NCBI GenBank assembly: GCA_028715435.1 | Contig: JAQURU010000017.1 | Location: 1 to 13,212, forward strand | Reading direction: 5' to 3' | DNA from: Minisyncoccota bacterium | GTDB lineage: Bacteria > Patescibacteriota > Minisyncoccia > Minisyncoccales > CG1-02-41-26 | DNA length: 13,212 nt | Part shown: positions 11,639-13,212 of the stretch, in pieces | Layout of the letters: each line of letters begins with the position of its first letter | Position numbering within the stretch: position 1 is the stretch's first letter | The notes under the pieces: generated by a model | What the model was told of the DNA's origin: nothing | Databases searched by the model: none | Seen by the model: the letters and a program-made list of their open reading frames with translations, nothing else | Translations under genes and position numbers: made by a program

Positions 11639-11983
11639 ATGGAAGTGATAGCAAAGTTAAATAATTTAAGAATTTCGCCCAGAAAAGTTCGCTTAGTGGC
11701 AGATATGATTAGAGGCAAAAAAACCTCTCTGGCTTTGGCTGCTTTATCTTTTAGCGTTAAAAAAGGAGCTTTGCCAATGAAGAAGCTTTTAAACTCGGCT
11801 TTAGCTAATGCTAAAAATAATTTTAAAATTTCTCAAGACGATTTATTCATTCGTTCTATTAGCGTTAATGAGGGAAGAACGCAAAAAAGGTGGAGAGCAA
11901 GAGCCAGAGGACGGGCTTGCCGGATAGAAAAGAAAACTTCTAACATAACTTTAACTTTAATCGATAAACCTTATGAGTCATAA
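11639..11983 (+). CDS. rplV: Ribosomal protein uL22
   Basis: L22 lines the exit tunnel, with its beta-hairpin at the constriction. The 114-residue product shows LRISPRKVRLVADMIRGKK (10-28), LLNSALANAKNNF (50-62) and the hairpin region RTQKRWRARARGRACRIEKKTSNITL, where the family's conserved tip is intact. There is no Shine-Dalgarno. Its last 11 nt overlap the start of rpsC (ATG at 11973), implying coupled translation. Confidence 0.96.
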   Translation: MEVIAKLNNLRISPRKVRLVADMIRGKKTSLALAALSFSVKKGALPMKKLLNSALANAKNNFKISQDDLFIRSISVNEGRTQKRWRARARGRACRIEKKTSNITLTLIDKPYES

Positions 11984-12632
11984 AGTTCACCCAAAATCAT
12001 TTAAAACAAGGGAAATGAAAGATTGGATGTCGCGAGGTTTTTATAAAAAGAATTTTCCTGCTTATTTAGAGCAAGATTTTAAAATCAGGCAGTTTTTAAT
12101 TAAAAAAATTCCTCAAGGGATTGTTCAAGACATTGAACTTGAAAGAACATCTTCTGCTTTGAAGATTATTATTAAAACATCTCGCCCTGCCTTGATTATC
12201 GGGCGAGGAGGAAAGGGGGTAGAGGATTTAAAAGCAGGAATAGAAAAAGTGCTGTTGCAGGTGCAAAGTAGATTAAAAAACCCTAAGAATGACATAAAGA
12301 TAGAAATTATTGAAATTAAAAATCCATGGCTTTCAGCCAGCTTAACAGCTCAATGGGTAGCTGGGCAAATAGAAAAAATGGTGCCGTTTAGAAGGGTTTT
12401 AAAAATGGCCATTAGCAAAACAATTGAGCAAAAGGAAATTCAAGGCGTTAAAGTTGAAGTTTCAGGGCGCTTAAACGGCGTTGAAATTTCCCGAAGAGAA
12501 TGGTTAAAGGAAGGGCGTTTACCCCGGCAAACAATAAGAGCAGTGGTTGAGTATGGATTTGCCAAAGCTCATTGCACTTATGGAGTTATTGGGGTAAAAG
12601 TTTGGCTGTATAAGGGAGAGAAGTTTAGTTAA
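11973..12632 (+). CDS. rpsC: Ribosomal protein uS3
   Basis: S3 sits at the mRNA entry channel and has helicase-related function. The 219-residue product begins MSHKVHPKSFKTREMKDW, carries the type II KH-domain loop IIGRGGKG (75-82), and ends with the conserved C-terminal domain (VKVEVSGRLNGVEISRREW, GRLPRQTIRA, YGVIGVKVWLYKGE). It overlaps rplV by 11 nt. The start MSHKVHP in place of the more common MGQKVNP resembles forms I associate with Parcubacteria. Confidence 0.97.
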   Translation: MSHKVHPKSFKTREMKDWMSRGFYKKNFPAYLEQDFKIRQFLIKKIPQGIVQDIELERTSSALKIIIKTSRPALIIGRGGKGVEDLKAGIEKVLLQVQSRLKNPKNDIKIEIIEIKNPWLSASLTAQWVAGQIEKMVPFRRVLKMAISKTIEQKEIQGVKVEVSGRLNGVEISRREWLKEGRLPRQTIRAVVEYGFAKAHCTYGVIGVKVWLYKGEKFS

Positions 12633-12658
12633 AAGTTAAAAGTGCAAAATTCAAAGTT
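12631..12658 (+). repeat. 7-bp repeat array abutting the rplP start
   Basis: Four heptads (AAAAGTT, AAAAGTG, CAAAATT, CAAAGTT) run from within the rpsC stop codon exactly to the rplP ATG. No Shine-Dalgarno is present. Confidence 0.85.
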
Positions 12659-13069
12659 ATGTTGACACAACCAAGAAAAATGAAACATAGGAAATGGCAT
12701 AAAGGCAGAAGCAAAGGCAATGATGTAAGAGGAACAGAAGTTTCTTATGGTTCTTTTGGTTTGAAATCATTAGGAACAAAATGGATTACAGCCAACCAAA
12801 TGGAGGCCTCCAGAAAAGATATTACAAAAGCAATGAAGAGAAAAGGAAAGCTTTGGATAAGAATTTTTCCTCACAAACCAATTACTCAAAAAGGAGGAGA
12901 AGTTGGCATGGGAGGAGGCAAAGGGGCAGTTGACCATTATGTTTTTCCAATTAAGCCAGGCAGAATTATTTTTGAATTAGATGGAGTTGATGAAAAAATT
13001 GCCAGAGAGGCCTTTGCAAAAGCAAGCGGCAAATTACCAATTAAAGTTAAGTTTGTAAAAAAAGATTAA
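12659..13069 (+). CDS. rplP: Ribosomal protein uL16
   Basis: L16 helps place A-site tRNA and completes large-subunit assembly. At 136 residues it is the usual length, with MLTQPRKMKHRKWHKGR at the start, WITANQMEASRKDITKAMKR (42-61), RIFPHKPITQKGGEVGMGGGKGAVDHYV (68-95) and ELDGVDEKIAREAFAKAS (106-123). G83 (EVGMGGGKG) replaces the arginine that E. coli hydroxylates (R81). It is translated from an A-rich heptad leader and followed by a large GC-rich hairpin. Confidence 0.97.
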   Translation: MLTQPRKMKHRKWHKGRSKGNDVRGTEVSYGSFGLKSLGTKWITANQMEASRKDITKAMKRKGKLWIRIFPHKPITQKGGEVGMGGGKGAVDHYVFPIKPGRIIFELDGVDEKIAREAFAKASGKLPIKVKFVKKD

Positions 13070-13075
13070 TAGTTT

Positions 13076-13129
13076 CCCGCTCTGCCCCTCTGCCATCCGC
13101 CAACTGGCGGAGCAGAGGAGCGGAGCGGG
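13076..13129 (+). repeat. Large GC-rich palindrome before rpmC
   Basis: Three stacked helices can be drawn: TCCGCC/GGCGGA (13096-13101 with 13106-13111), CCTCTGC/GCAGAGG (13087-13093 with 13112-13118) and an outer 10-bp helix (13076-13085 with 13120-13129, one G-U). In total this is 23 pairs with a CA bulge and one C-A mismatch. It shares CCTCTGCC and GGCGGAG with the hairpin at 5074-5114 and is far more GC-rich than its surroundings. No T-tract follows; the next gene starts 12 nt later. Confidence 0.85.
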
Positions 13130-13140
13130 GCGAGAGCAAC

Positions 13141-13212
13141 ATGGCAAAAAAGAGTGAACAAATTAAAGAAATGTTAAAGCAAAACAAAGATAGCTTGCAA
13201 AGAATCTTGAAA
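13141..13212 (+). CDS. rpmC: Probable ribosomal protein uL29, N-terminal fragment (cut by window edge)
   Basis: An ATG at 13141 opens a frame of 24 codons that runs off the window, beginning MAKKSEQIKEMLKQNKDSLQ and continuing with basic and helical residues. In S10-type operons rplP is followed by rpmC, and L29 is a small two-helix protein with this kind of Lys/Glu/Gln-rich start. The identity is inferred mainly from gene order, since the diagnostic L29 residues lie beyond the window. It has no strong Shine-Dalgarno; the upstream space is filled by the GC-rich palindrome. Confidence 0.65.
   Translation, partial: MAKKSEQIKEMLKQNKDSLQRILK

Noticed and set aside
134..13212. Recoded TGA (Gracilibacteria/Absconditabacteria code)
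   Set aside because: TGA ends the M50 protease and mntA at natural family lengths and no TGA interrupts conserved genes.

Overview
This 13.2 kb AT-rich window looks like a piece of a Candidate Phyla Radiation (Patescibacteria) genome, probably Parcubacteria-like. The reasons are the style of the ribosomal proteins (S3 starting SHKVHP, a shortened L2 N-terminus, L16 without the usual arginine near the peptidyl-transferase loop), A-rich start regions that mostly lack Shine-Dalgarno sequences, and an accessory protein family that I associate with that group from memory. TGA is used as a stop (M50 protease, MntA), so the code is the standard bacterial one. The lineage call is inference; no rRNA is present.

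Layout. (1) 1-1080: the divergent start of rpmB (L28, minus strand, cut by the window edge). On the plus strand follow a site-2 (M50) membrane protease and two overlapping small membrane-protein ORFs with good Shine-Dalgarno sequences, closed by a hairpin terminator. (2) 1161-5412: a str-type operon, rpsL-rpsG-[tandem nucleoside-deoxyribosyltransferase-like gene]-fusA-[small Phd-like protein with a C-terminal tip like that of SSB], ending in a clear intrinsic terminator at 5432-5460. (3) 5475-6840: an accessory stretch between fusA and tuf with a MntA/HepT (MNT-HEPN) toxin-antitoxin pair and an uncharacterised 147-residue protein, each followed by its own terminator. (4) 6895-13212: a near-consensus promoter drives tuf followed by the S10-type cluster rpsJ-rplC-rplD-rplW-rplB-rpsS-rplV-rpsC-rplP-rpmC (the last cut by the window edge).

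The core genes together make the decoding-centre proteins, both GTPase elongation factors and the central large-subunit proteins. Gaps between them are mostly 1-30 nt. Three junctions instead carry strong RNA hairpins: rpsJ/rplC (two), rplB/rpsS and rplP/rpmC; a fourth precedes the small gene after fusA.

The most unusual non-coding signals are of two kinds. First, A/T-rich tandem repeats of 7 bp sit directly against start codons (rpsG, fusA, rplP, partly tuf) and also appear inside rplC and at the 3' end of rplD, where they are translated. Second, two related GC-rich palindromes (5074-5114 and 13076-13129) stand immediately upstream of start codons. No tRNA, rRNA, CRISPR array, insertion sequence or origin was seen.
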